Assembly (NCBI GenBank): GCA_023459055.1
Contig: JAEWVR010000011.1
Location: 1 to 64,000, forward strand
Length of the DNA: 64,000 bases
Direction: 5' to 3'
Source of the DNA: Fibrobacterota bacterium
GTDB lineage: Bacteria; Fibrobacterota; Chitinivibrionia; Chitinivibrionales; Chitinispirillaceae
The notes beneath the pieces were generated by a model, which was not told the DNA's origin, searched no databases, and worked only from the letters and a program-made list of their open reading frames with translations. Shown here one piece after another: positions 46,566 through 55,189 of this stretch. How positions within the stretch are numbered: the stretch's first letter is position 1; every line of letters starts with the position of its first letter. The position numbers were made by a program, and so were the translations under genes.

Positions 46566-48161
46566 TTAATTTTTTACAGTAATCTTATACTTTTTTAGTT
46601 TTGCATCCAATGTCTGATAGTTTTTAATTCCCAGTAGCTTTGCAGCATCAGACTTGACACCATCAGAAGTTGAAATCGCTTTTTGAATATATTCTTTTTC
46701 TATTAATTCCAGATGTTTATCAAGCGAAAACCCTTGATTTAACTCAAAACTGTCCGAAGAAGCAATTCTAGTACTGTCAACTGTATTATCCAATGCGTTC
46801 TGAATATCATCAACGGTGATCTCTTCAGAATCCGCCATTACCACAGCTTGAAGAAGTACATTAAAAAGTTGACGTACATTTCCCCGCCAGGCACATTGTT
46901 TCACAAATTTTTTTGTGCTATCAGAAAAAAATTTGTGTTTGAACCCAATTTCCTGTAGACTGAAATCACTGTTGATCTGATTCAGCAGTGATGATGCGAT
47001 ATCTGGAATATCATTTTTCCTGTCTCGAAGTGGTGGTAGCCCGATAATTATTACCGCTAACCGGTAATACAAATCTTCCCTGAATAGACCACGCTCAACC
47101 ATTGTAAGTAAGTTCCGATTGGTCGCAGCTACAATCCGTACATCAACTTTTATTGTTTTGGAACTTCCAACAGGTAAAATCTCTCGTACACTTGTTGGTT
47201 CATTTTTTAGTGGTTGCAGCACCCGAAGTAATTTTGCTTGTATTAACGGATCACATTCACCGATTTCATCAAGAAAAAGTATACCGCCATCAGCTTTTTC
47301 AAAAGCACCCTTTTTATTTTCGTGTGCACCGGTAAAGGCACCTTTTACGTGTCCGAATAGTTCAGATTCTAAAAGATCTTTTGGAATCGCTGCACAATTA
47401 ATTGCTATAAAATCTTTTGTTTTTCTGGAACTTGCAGCATGGATAGCACGAGCGAAAAGTTCCTTACCGGTACCACTCTCTCCAGTGATAAGAATAGGTA
47501 CATTTCTGATTGCTGCTTTTTGTGCTCTTCCAACTGCAATTTTTATCGACTGACTGCTTCCGATAATATCTTCGAAGCCCTGTATTTCTTGAGGGGATTT
47601 TGATGCAAATCGTTGCAAATAATTATCGGTATTGAGAAGAATTTCCGGGATGACATCAACGGTGATATCGAACGGGATTTCTGCAATTGAATAGGTATTG
47701 TTGTAGGTTTGATAGAATTGTGCTGCGTACTTTGTCTTTCCAAGCAATATCCAGATTGCAGCCATTGCAGGGGTGCCAGGGCTAAGCAAAAAACAGATCG
47801 ATGTATTTTTTACATCATACTGTTCAAGAGTTTTTCGTAAAATCTGTTCAACAATGGTATAAACTTCTGAATATTCAGTAGGATTATCAAGGGGGACTTT
47901 TTCTATACAAACATTTTTTTGATTCAGCCATTTTTTAAAAGTGTTGTTAGCATCATCAGAATAATTACTAAGCAAAGTAACTGCTGAAAAATCAACATTC
48001 GAAAGCAGCACTTTTACTGGTCCCAATCCATCTTTTGGGAAATCTTTAAATGGTCCAATCTCTTTTTCAATTGTTGATTTTACGAGTTCATTTGAATGTA
48101 GAGCCATAGCTTTCAAATCAGCATGGCCAATCCAGGAAAATAGAATTGTCTTTTTAGGCAT
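46566..48161 (-). CDS. RtcR-like sigma-54 activator with CARF sensor domain
   Basis: This 531-residue regulator has three parts. Residues 1-185 form a Rossmann-like CARF domain with ICFLLSPGTPAMAAIWILL (122-140), which aligns by eye with the ITTGTH...WFLLAEA segment of E. coli RtcR. Residues 195-430 are the AAA+ domain: GESGTGKE (227-234), GAFTGA (274-279, contacts sigma-54) and GGILFLDEIGE (292-302). The end is a Fis-type helix-turn-helix (DAAKLLGIKNYQTLDAKLKK). RtcR responds to RNA ligands and drives rtcBA; no rtcB or rtcA gene is here. Instead a sigma-54 promoter and SNase-druH-druE follow directly, the likely target. Confidence 0.88.
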   Translation of the reverse strand: MPKKTILFSWIGHADLKAMALHSNELVKSTIEKEIGPFKDFPKDGLGPVKVLLSNVDFSAVTLLSNYSDDANNTFKKWLNQKNVCIEKVPLDNPTEYSEVYTIVEQILRKTLEQYDVKNTSICFLLSPGTPAMAAIWILLGKTKYAAQFYQTYNNTYSIAEIPFDITVDVIPEILLNTDNYLQRFASKSPQEIQGFEDIIGSSQSIKIAVGRAQKAAIRNVPILITGESGTGKELFARAIHAASSRKTKDFIAINCAAIPKDLLESELFGHVKGAFTGAHENKKGAFEKADGGILFLDEIGECDPLIQAKLLRVLQPLKNEPTSVREILPVGSSKTIKVDVRIVAATNRNLLTMVERGLFREDLYYRLAVIIIGLPPLRDRKNDIPDIASSLLNQINSDFSLQEIGFKHKFFSDSTKKFVKQCAWRGNVRQLFNVLLQAVVMADSEEITVDDIQNALDNTVDSTRIASSDSFELNQGFSLDKHLELIEKEYIQKAISTSDGVKSDAAKLLGIKNYQTLDAKLKKYKITVKN

Positions 48162-48531
48162 GTGATATAGCCAGATAATTTAGAGATGAATTGATTATAA
48201 TTTTAACCGACACTTATAAACTAAATCCCATTTCTATACCAGTCAAGGGTAGCAGTGGCAAAATTTAAGAAGAATCGTGATTTAAGTGTTTTTTTGCAGA
48301 GTCAGGTGCTAAGTTTAACTAAATAGCGAAATGAATTCGCTGAATTGATATCGCGTCGCCAAGAATTTACAATTATAGTAAATACCGGAAGTATCGATGT
48401 CAAAGTACCCTCCATAAACAGTCAAAAAAACATTTGACATAGTAAACTGCTTTGTTTATACTTAGAGTGGGACTGGGAATTCCCGGTCGGTGGTCAGTTT
48501 CTGGTAATTACCGGAACTGGCCATTTTTGTT
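48162..48531. other. Regulatory region between the RtcR-like gene and DUF3800
   Basis: This 370-base gap holds a plus-strand promoter and small RNA (48434-48534). On the minus strand, TTGACA (48403-48398) with TACTAT 17 bases on is a possible promoter for the RtcR-like gene. A palindrome, AGCGAA-ATGAA-TTCGCT (48325-48341), lies downstream of it and could be an operator. Confidence 0.55.
48434..48462 (+). promoter_or_regulatory. Consensus sigma-70 promoter of a candidate small RNA
   Basis: TTGACA (48434-48439) and TATACT (48457-48462) are separated by exactly 17 bases, giving eleven of twelve consensus positions. No plus-strand reading frame starts downstream; a structured, terminated stretch does. 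Confidence 0.75.
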
Positions 48532-48534
48532 TTA
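48467..48534 (+). ncRNA. Candidate two-hairpin small RNA
   Basis: Starting about seven bases after a consensus promoter, the predicted RNA is 65-70 nt. Hairpin 1: GACTGGG (48471-48477) pairs with CCCGGTC (48482-48488) around an AATT loop. Hairpin 2 (48492-48522): ten base pairs, a bulged U, three more pairs, and again an AATT loop, followed by ATTTTTGTTTT, so it doubles as an intrinsic terminator. It ends at the 3' end of the convergent DUF3800 gene. No known RNA family is recognised. It lies within the CARF-Druantia locus and might be a regulator, a toxin-antitoxin RNA or a ligand source; these are guesses. Confidence 0.6.
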
Positions 48535-49281
48535 TGGAAAAACTTTCCATCCTCGAACACTTCCACTTGCATATATTTTCTGATTAATTATTTCAAAAGC
48601 CTGGTTTGGCTGTTCTGGTTTTAAAATGTGTCTGGCGCATGGATACGCAGCCAGATCAGCTACTTGTAGTCCTGCAATATTTGCCCTTTTATCCCAGAAA
48701 ACCAAAGGACAATTCAACGATTTAAATCGTTCAGCAGGAACAAAATACGTGCCGCATGCTAAAAACTCATAAAAAGCTCTCTCCAGCTCTTCATCTTCCC
48801 GTTTTCCACGTGATTCAGCAATAATAGGTAATTCACATTCGTTATTTTGTTCAAGGAAATGAATTACACGCTCCATACACATCTTCAAGGCGAATTCATA
48901 GGGATTTTCGGCTTTAGGACCATATTTAGTAATATGTTTACTTTTATCGATACACATAATAAAAATAGTACATTCAAGGTTAGAAATAAGATTACTTATT
49001 TCCGCTAAGAAGAGTTTTCTCATATCTGGAACCTGTAGAAAGCCATACGGACCATTTGCCTTTCTGATGTCTCTGCTATGAAGATTAATCCCTTCATGGT
49101 TCCAAAACTTCAATTTGAGCGTTGCTATTGCTGGTATTATGCGCTCTACATAAGTGCTGCGTTCGATAATAGTGAGACATAGAACGAAAATCGGAAAATC
49201 TTTATCAATTGTGTCCATAGAATGATCACCACATTCATCAATGAATCCGATAAATCTGGAATTACCACCAACATTTCTCAT
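48532..49281 (-). CDS. DUF3800 protein
   Basis: This 249-residue protein has the DUF3800 pattern: FIGFIDECGDHSMD at the start (acidic residues after strand 1), a middle Asp in IMCIDKSK, IAESRGKREDEEL, and NIAGLQVADLAAYPCAR near the end. The fold is thought to be RNase H-like with conserved acidic residues, which suggests a nuclease, but activity is unproven for most members. DUF3800 genes are frequent in mobile and defence regions. It is on the same strand as the RtcR-like gene but 370 bases upstream, with its own transcript likely. Confidence 0.8.
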   Translation of the reverse strand: MRNVGGNSRFIGFIDECGDHSMDTIDKDFPIFVLCLTIIERSTYVERIIPAIATLKLKFWNHEGINLHSRDIRKANGPYGFLQVPDMRKLFLAEISNLISNLECTIFIMCIDKSKHITKYGPKAENPYEFALKMCMERVIHFLEQNNECELPIIAESRGKREDEELERAFYEFLACGTYFVPAERFKSLNCPLVFWDKRANIAGLQVADLAAYPCARHILKPEQPNQAFEIINQKIYASGSVRGWKVFP

Positions 49282-49566
49282 TTTTTCAGATCCTTAAAAT
49301 GAATGTAACGTTGCTATTTTGTGAGTACATATCTGCTTTACATTTATCAATAGATACTCTTTATAAAAAAAATCTCAACATTTTACGAATTGAAAATTAT
49401 TTATGGTATCTGCTAATGTCAATGTGTCAGGGTGAAAACATGTGTTTTTTTATCATTAAATTGCGAAAGTAGTAACGTCTTTCTTTTGCTTTGGAAAGAA
49501 CCGACACACATTTCTAATGTAACTGAATAACACATTTTAAGGGCAGATAGGCAAAAAAGGGAAATT

Positions 49567-49659
49567 ATGAAAGGTACTGAAATTAGCGAAATTAAGGCAT
49601 TTTTAAAGGATTTAGGCGGGTTATGCGAAAAGTTCAAGGGCCCCCGCAGGGGGACTTGA
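49567..49659 (+). pseudogene. Possible 5' gene remnant ending in a palindromic repeat
   Basis: An ATG with AAAAAAGGGAAATT upstream opens 30 codons. The first 24 look like a normal helical protein start (MKGTEISEIKAFLKDLGGLC and on). The frame then runs into the GC-rich palindrome and stops at TGA. This fits a gene truncated by a repeat element, or a short peptide gene. It is not recognised. Confidence 0.35.
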
Positions 49660-49661
49660 AG
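49634..49661. repeat. GC-rich palindrome sharing an 18-bp core with 25075-25092
   Basis: TTCAAG and CTTGAA flank CCCCC-GCA-GGGGG here. The 18-base core at 49641-49658 is identical to the copy at the left side of the defence island. Confidence 0.75.
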
Positions 49662-49693
49662 ATTAACAGGAATTTATTGCTTGATTGCTTTTA

Positions 49694-49733
49694 AAGTCCT
49701 CCTGAGGGAGCCCCTTGGGAACACCTGCCAAGG
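49694..49733. repeat. Second GC-rich inverted-repeat element
   Basis: TCCTCCTGAGGGA is followed by CCTTGG (49713-49718) and CCAAGG (49728-49733), a perfect six-base stem. It is compositionally unlike the flanking AT-rich DNA and resembles the neighbouring palindrome family. Confidence 0.5.
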
Positions 49734-49835
49734 TGGGATTTTGGGGCGCTCTTCAGAATGTGTCGAGTTGAGTAAAGCTTACAGTAACGACATTGACGTC
49801 CCTGTCAAACCAATGCAACATGTGCCAACGAAATT

Positions 49836-51701
49836 TCAAATATTCTTCATGGCAGTATATCTTGATGTATTTATTGTGGGCAATTGGCTTTCGCGAACAT
49901 CATACCCATAAGCCCCTTTACTTAGAATAATAATCGGAGGGGACTGAATCCGTTTGAAAACAGCCCGCTGAATATTTTTAACAAGCCATTCAAGATCACT
50001 GATAAAAACATCCCTGTTGCCAAGATTGTATTTATTAAATAACGATCTGCTTATTTCAAGTTTCTCACAAAGTATATTTTCATTATACCACTCAAGCACG
50101 GTTTCCGGACTCAGCCGGTTATAGTCTGTAAATTTTTGCACAAGTATATCATGATACCCCCACTTCATCGGATCAACCTGATTGGTTTTCAGCTCTGCTG
50201 ATGGAGGCATAACAAAATCAAAATTTTCATCAGGTATCAGCGATTTTGGAATCACCTCATCGTTGTAAATATGTTCATTCATATATGTGGCCATTTCAAA
50301 CACTTCTGTTTTTAGAAGATCCCCGATCGGTGCCACTCCTCCGTTTACATCACCATAGAGCGTTGCATAACCAAGTGCAATCTCGACCTTATTCCCGTTA
50401 TTAACCATCAGGCCATTCATTATTCCTGCGATATTTGACAATATGCTTGTGCCCCGGATTTTAGCCTGTATATTTTCACAGTTAAATTCGCTTGGTTTGA
50501 ATGCTGCTAATGCATCCATGTTCACTTTTATAATATCCTCAATTGGTAGTACATGATACGCAATGCCAAGTTTATCAGCAATATTCTTCGCAATAGTTTT
50601 TGTTGTATCACTATTATACCGTGATGGCAGATTGAATGAAACAATCCGATCCTTCCCTACTGCCTGTTCCAGGAGGCATGCGACAAGAGCACTGTCAATA
50701 CCACCGCTGATACCGATGATATATGGGAAACGACTGTTTCCCATTATGTCATCCATTCCTCGTATACCCTCAATAATAGCGTTGTATTTAGCTGTAATCA
50801 TGGGAAATTGCGGTTTTACTGATGACGTAAGAGCCTGAATGTTTTCAGTAACAATCAGTTCTTCGGTAAAAGGTTTTTCTGCGCTCCTGACGATATCACC
50901 TTTACTATTATATATTGCACTGTCACCATCAAAAACGATTATGTTTTTTCCATTATTCTGAACGCTGACACAGTTTACATAGTAGAATGGTACAAGCCGG
51001 CCGCAATCGTTGATGCTATCCCGGATTCTGTTATTTCGAGCCTGATTCTTTCCATAGGTCCATGGGCTTGACGACAGATTAAAAATCATTTCGGCCCCAT
51101 TATTGATCAGCATTCCTGTAACGTTAAGTGGTTTATTGTTATAGGAATAATCATTAAACCATAAATCCTCACAAATTTCCACACCAATTTTGACATCGGT
51201 ACCATCAATGTTGACACTAAATGGCATTAATAGTTTTTCCAGTGGTACGTTTTTATCAAGGGCAACTTCCTGAAGCGAAAAGAAATACCGTTCGTCATCA
51301 AAAATCCGGTAATTAGGGAGCAGGGTTTTTATTGTTACCCCGGGAATACCACATTGTGATCCAGTGGCAAGTGGTTTTCCATTATAAAAAGCATACCCGG
51401 CATTATACTTCCGCACGCGTCCGTCCTTATTTTTTCCATTTTTATCAACATATACGTTACCGTAAAGAATGACAATATTATCAGATAGCGGTGCAATTGT
51501 ATCATTAAATTCCATAAGATAGTCACACCAGTACGAATCAAGCCACCTGTCCCCAAGAAGATATCCGCCAATACACATCTCAGGAAACACAATTATTCTG
51601 CACTTCCGCTGTCTTGCGTTATCAATGAAACGTTTCATAGTTTCAATATTTTTCTCAGGCTGTCCAGGATATACTTTCATTTGTGCAAGTGCTGTTTTCA
51701 T
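49836..51701 (-). CDS. nadE: Glutamine-dependent NAD+ synthetase
   Basis: NadE converts nicotinate adenine dinucleotide to NAD+ using ATP and ammonia from glutamine. The 621-residue protein joins a nitrilase-type glutaminase domain (1-270, with FPEMC near residue 40 holding the Glu and VEICEDLWF near residue 178 holding the nucleophilic Cys) to a synthetase domain with the PP-loop GISGGIDSALVACLL near residue 328. GYATLYGDVNGG and the late SPPIIILSKGAYGYDVRESQLP are typical. The gene for NMN adenylyltransferase lies upstream on the same strand. Confidence 0.95.
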   Translation of the reverse strand: MKTALAQMKVYPGQPEKNIETMKRFIDNARQRKCRIIVFPEMCIGGYLLGDRWLDSYWCDYLMEFNDTIAPLSDNIVILYGNVYVDKNGKNKDGRVRKYNAGYAFYNGKPLATGSQCGIPGVTIKTLLPNYRIFDDERYFFSLQEVALDKNVPLEKLLMPFSVNIDGTDVKIGVEICEDLWFNDYSYNNKPLNVTGMLINNGAEMIFNLSSSPWTYGKNQARNNRIRDSINDCGRLVPFYYVNCVSVQNNGKNIIVFDGDSAIYNSKGDIVRSAEKPFTEELIVTENIQALTSSVKPQFPMITAKYNAIIEGIRGMDDIMGNSRFPYIIGISGGIDSALVACLLEQAVGKDRIVSFNLPSRYNSDTTKTIAKNIADKLGIAYHVLPIEDIIKVNMDALAAFKPSEFNCENIQAKIRGTSILSNIAGIMNGLMVNNGNKVEIALGYATLYGDVNGGVAPIGDLLKTEVFEMATYMNEHIYNDEVIPKSLIPDENFDFVMPPSAELKTNQVDPMKWGYHDILVQKFTDYNRLSPETVLEWYNENILCEKLEISRSLFNKYNLGNRDVFISDLEWLVKNIQRAVFKRIQSPPIIILSKGAYGYDVRESQLPTINTSRYTAMKNI

Positions 51702-51803
51702 GAATATATTCCTTTTTTTATAATCGTATCAAATGCATCCCAGGATATGCGTATACAGACTCAATTAGTATTAACAACTCACCATTGAAACACGTGAATA
51801 TGG

Positions 51804-52823
51804 TTACACTGTGTGGTTTACAAAATATTTAATAATTTGCGCATGATCGTTAAAGAATGAACTTTCATTCTGTTCAATTTGATAAAGTGGAAACCATAGT
51901 ACATGCTGAGCATCATCACCGGCTTCAATGTGAGGCAGTGTTTTTACATTCAATTCGAACATAAATGCATGCGTGATAACTCTGCCTCGCGGATCGCGTA
52001 ACGGATGATCGAAAACATGTGTCAACTTTAATGAGCCATTAAGCTCCTTACTGCCGACATCAAGCCCGGTCTCCTCCCTGAGCTCTCTCATACATGCCTT
52101 CTGTATAGATTCATTATGGTTGACAAATCCTCCGGGAAGAGCGAAACAACCTTTACCGGGATTTACTCTTCTTTTAACAAGAAGTACATGACCAAGAGCG
52201 ATCACTACAGAGTCGGCTGTTACAAAAATTGGAGGGTATGGTGCAGATTCCCACTTTTTACGATAGTTTTGAATGAAACGGTATTCATCCTGTAACTTTT
52301 CAAAAACCGGACTTTTTGTCCAGCTTTCGATAATGATCCTGACATTATCAGGAAGATATTGTTTAATGTCCTCTAAGCGATCTTCAAAAACCGCATTCCG
52401 GATATCTGTGGCGCTTATTCCGTCTGCCTGTGTTGGCAATTTATCAAGTGTCCACTGAGGAAAATAATTTAAATAATATGATGTATCATCTTTGTAATGA
52501 CCAACAATCGCAACAGTTCCATCTCGGCTTACCGCAGTAATCTTCTGCTGCACTCTCATAATCCAGTCAGTGAAATTATACGCACTGTCATGAAGAGGAA
52601 TCAGTGTCAGGTGTTTACAATTACTCTCAGAAATCGCCGCTCTTACACATTCCTCCCGTTGCACCGTACTCCACGGATTACGCATACTTATGGGAGCATT
52701 ATGTGAGCCAATAACAATAATAACATGCTGTGCAATTTTAAATGCATGATCAACAAGACACTTATGACCAATGTGGAATGGCTGAAAACGGCCAATAACA
52801 ACAGCAAAATCATACTTTTTCAT
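51804..52823 (-). CDS. nadM: Bifunctional NMN adenylyltransferase / Nudix hydrolase
   Basis: This 339-residue fusion has an N-terminal NMN adenylyltransferase domain with GRFQPFHIGHK (11-21), the ATP-binding (H/T)xGH loop, and a SMRNPWSTVQRE segment. The C-terminal Nudix domain has the complete box GX5EX7REUXEEXGU (GFVNHNE...RELREETG, about 227-250), as in the NadM-Nudix ADP-ribose pyrophosphatase of Synechocystis. It makes NAD+ from NMN and clears ADP-ribose. AGGAG precedes the ATG. nadE follows about 100 bases later, so both NAD-forming steps are side by side. Confidence 0.92.
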   Translation of the reverse strand: MKKYDFAVVIGRFQPFHIGHKCLVDHAFKIAQHVIIVIGSHNAPISMRNPWSTVQREECVRAAISESNCKHLTLIPLHDSAYNFTDWIMRVQQKITAVSRDGTVAIVGHYKDDTSYYLNYFPQWTLDKLPTQADGISATDIRNAVFEDRLEDIKQYLPDNVRIIIESWTKSPVFEKLQDEYRFIQNYRKKWESAPYPPIFVTADSVVIALGHVLLVKRRVNPGKGCFALPGGFVNHNESIQKACMRELREETGLDVGSKELNGSLKLTHVFDHPLRDPRGRVITHAFMFELNVKTLPHIEAGDDAQHVLWFPLYQIEQNESSFFNDHAQIIKYFVNHTV

Positions 52824-53042
52824 ACTTACTCCTTCACCTGTCTCCCTGACAGGCTATACCACTAAATTACAACATCAAAAATGCCGTGTCAATAAAGTTT
52901 TAGAAAGAATAGACATCATGATAACACTGAAGTATTTTCTTTTCAAAAGTTCAGGTAACATCATCATATTTTTGACACTTTACAGATGCATCACCTTTTG
53001 TATGCATCAACTACTCTCTGAAACCATTTTTACGGAGCCTGT

Positions 53043-55160
53043 ATGATCCCGACAGATCTATATCCATTTGTTCAACAATACGCGCCATCACTTTTTTCCT
53101 CAATTCGTCTATTGACAACAGAAGAGCGTACTCGTCTTATTGAAAATGGTAACAGCGCTGAATCATGGGATTCTATTGGAGTAATAAATGGTTTCGATCC
53201 CTCTATTATCAAAAACTCCCGTTTTTTCGGATGTGTAATTATTGGATATCCAGAACATGCTGCATCTCAAAAACAATATTTACTTAAAGGAATATACCAA
53301 AGTACCATTGGAAATTCCATAATTGGAAACAATGTCGTACTTACCAATGTCGGTTTATGTAATTTTTACCATATCAGCGACAATGTAACACTTTATAACG
53401 TCGGAGAGATCTACACTACACCAAATGCCCGTTTTGGCTGTGGCGGCCTTCTTGATGGCAAAAGGACTGGTATCGATCTAATCAATGAGAATGGTGGAAG
53501 ATCAATTATTCCATTTCCTGATATAACCTGTTCAGACGCCTTTATTGTTGCGAAATTTAAAGGAGATTCCACCTTACAGCAACGATTCTCTGAGCTTGCG
53601 GATGTTTCCTGTATTACCCATATTGCAGGTATCGGAATAATCGGTAAGCATTCTATTGTAAGAAATGTAACAGTCATAAAAGATTGCTGTATGGGCGATC
53701 ATACAATCATCGATGGTGCCCTGTTACTTGACAATTCCACAATCAGGTCAATTGAACATGAAAAAACATCAATAGGTCATGGTGTCCAGATTCGGGATTC
53801 AATCATTGGATATGGAAATCACATCGACAGCGGATCACAATTGGTGAGTGTAATAAGCGGAGAATGTGTTTCGATTCATCAGTGTGCACGTATAAGCCAT
53901 TCGTTTATCGGAGACAATGCAGCTATCGGATGCTGTGAAATAGCACATAGCCTGATTTTCCCATCACATGGTCAACATCACAACAACTCATTTCTTATTG
54001 CGTCAATGATAGGCGGACAAAGCAATATTGCCGCAGGTGCAACGATAGGATCAAATCATAATTCCCGTACCAATGATGGTGAACTTTGGGCATCACGGGG
54101 TTTCTGGCCGGGATTATGTACGAGTTTCAAACATAACAGTAAATTTGCATCATTTACTCTCTGTGCAAAATCCGATTATCCGGCAGAACTTTGTATTCCT
54201 TTTCCATTCAGTTTAATTTGTAATGACTTGAAAAACGACACACTTGTAATATATCCGGCATATTACTTTATATATAACATGTACGCATTTATCAGGAGCA
54301 AAGTCAAATTTATCAAAAGGGATAAACGGGCATTAAAAGAACAACATATAGAACACGATCCTCTTGCTCCTGATACTATTGAAGAAATACTGGCAGCAAT
54401 TTCTATTCTGGAATTTGAGACAGGACGTCAGTGGTTTGAAAATCAAAAGCTCCCGTCCCCCCCTGAATCTGAATGCAGAAAAAAGGGACGGGAGATTCTC
54501 ATATCCAACAGTACTATTAACGATATCTGTATAAAAGGTACATTTGAAAAAAGCAATCGAACCGTAGTAATCAGGAAAGTAGCAGAATCATGGAAGATGT
54601 ATCATACGATTTTAAGGTGGTATTGTGCATCAGAAATAATTCATTATTATTCATTGACTTCTTGCGATTTTTCAACCTTACATATACCAACACGAGAAAA
54701 AAAATGGGTCAATTGCGGCGGACAGATTATTTCACAGAATGATCTTGATCTGATTCTGGATAAAATAAAGAATACTACATCAATTCATTCATGGAAGGAT
54801 GTTCACACTCTTTTTGCCGCATCCTTCAACCGGTATAAAGAGGATCGTTTTAAACATGCACTGGCAACGCTCGCTCATCTTGAGTTTTGTGCGGAGGTTG
54901 ATTTCTCAGTAAAAGAAATTACGATTGGTTTACAAAAAACGATTCCCTTATTGCAAACAATTTTTGATCTCATCGTGCAATCCCGAAAAAAAGACTATAG
55001 CGATCCGTTCAGAACAATGGTATATGATACCAATGATGAATTGACTAACGTACTTGGGGATTTCGAACGTGATTCTGTTATTTCCGATTTGAAAAAAGAA
55101 GTTACAGCCCTTGAAAATGCAATCACTGCATTTACAGCACAATCGTTTGGTAATAAATAA
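53043..55160 (+). CDS. DUF4954 protein with left-handed beta-helix
   Basis: This 705-residue protein has many hexapeptide-type turns between about residues 80 and 350 (SIIGNNVVLTNVGL, VTLYNVG, SFIGDNAAIG), indicating a left-handed beta-helix like that of acyl- and nucleotidyltransferases. Its last 350 residues are helical. The opening region and GSNHNSRTNDGELWASRGFWPG segment match my memory of DUF4954, found in Bacteroidetes and spirochetes. A sugar-nucleotide or acyl-transfer role is possible but unproven. GGAG precedes the ATG. nudC follows 29 bases later. Confidence 0.75.
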   Translation: MIPTDLYPFVQQYAPSLFSSIRLLTTEERTRLIENGNSAESWDSIGVINGFDPSIIKNSRFFGCVIIGYPEHAASQKQYLLKGIYQSTIGNSIIGNNVVLTNVGLCNFYHISDNVTLYNVGEIYTTPNARFGCGGLLDGKRTGIDLINENGGRSIIPFPDITCSDAFIVAKFKGDSTLQQRFSELADVSCITHIAGIGIIGKHSIVRNVTVIKDCCMGDHTIIDGALLLDNSTIRSIEHEKTSIGHGVQIRDSIIGYGNHIDSGSQLVSVISGECVSIHQCARISHSFIGDNAAIGCCEIAHSLIFPSHGQHHNNSFLIASMIGGQSNIAAGATIGSNHNSRTNDGELWASRGFWPGLCTSFKHNSKFASFTLCAKSDYPAELCIPFPFSLICNDLKNDTLVIYPAYYFIYNMYAFIRSKVKFIKRDKRALKEQHIEHDPLAPDTIEEILAAISILEFETGRQWFENQKLPSPPESECRKKGREILISNSTINDICIKGTFEKSNRTVVIRKVAESWKMYHTILRWYCASEIIHYYSLTSCDFSTLHIPTREKKWVNCGGQIISQNDLDLILDKIKNTTSIHSWKDVHTLFAASFNRYKEDRFKHALATLAHLEFCAEVDFSVKEITIGLQKTIPLLQTIFDLIVQSRKKDYSDPFRTMVYDTNDELTNVLGDFERDSVISDLKKEVTALENAITAFTAQSFGNK

Positions 55161-55189
55161 GCAGAAAAGATTAATTGAGAAAATAACCA

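Larger units (their letters stand above)
49282..49835. other. Right border of the defence island, GC-rich palindromes and a gene scrap
   Basis: This 554-base gap separates the defence genes from nadE. It holds a palindrome, AAAACATGTGTTTT, near 49436, a 30-codon reading frame (49567-49659) and two GC-rich repeat elements (49634-49661, 49694-49733). No integrase, tRNA or complete gene was seen. Confidence 0.6.

Noticed and set aside
48488..48534. The hairpin as the terminator of DUF3800
   Set aside because: The T-tract lies on the plus strand, after the hairpin in that direction. On the minus strand no T-run follows, so it terminates plus-strand transcription.
49419..49637. Minus-strand frame of 72 codons with a hydrophobic stretch
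   Set aside because: No ribosome site; it crosses the opposite-strand short frame and the repeat, and its composition fits random AT-rich DNA.
49681..49911. Plus-strand frame of 76 codons at the island border
   Set aside because: It begins in a GC-rich repeat, overlaps the 3' end of nadE and has no ribosome site or recognisable domain.
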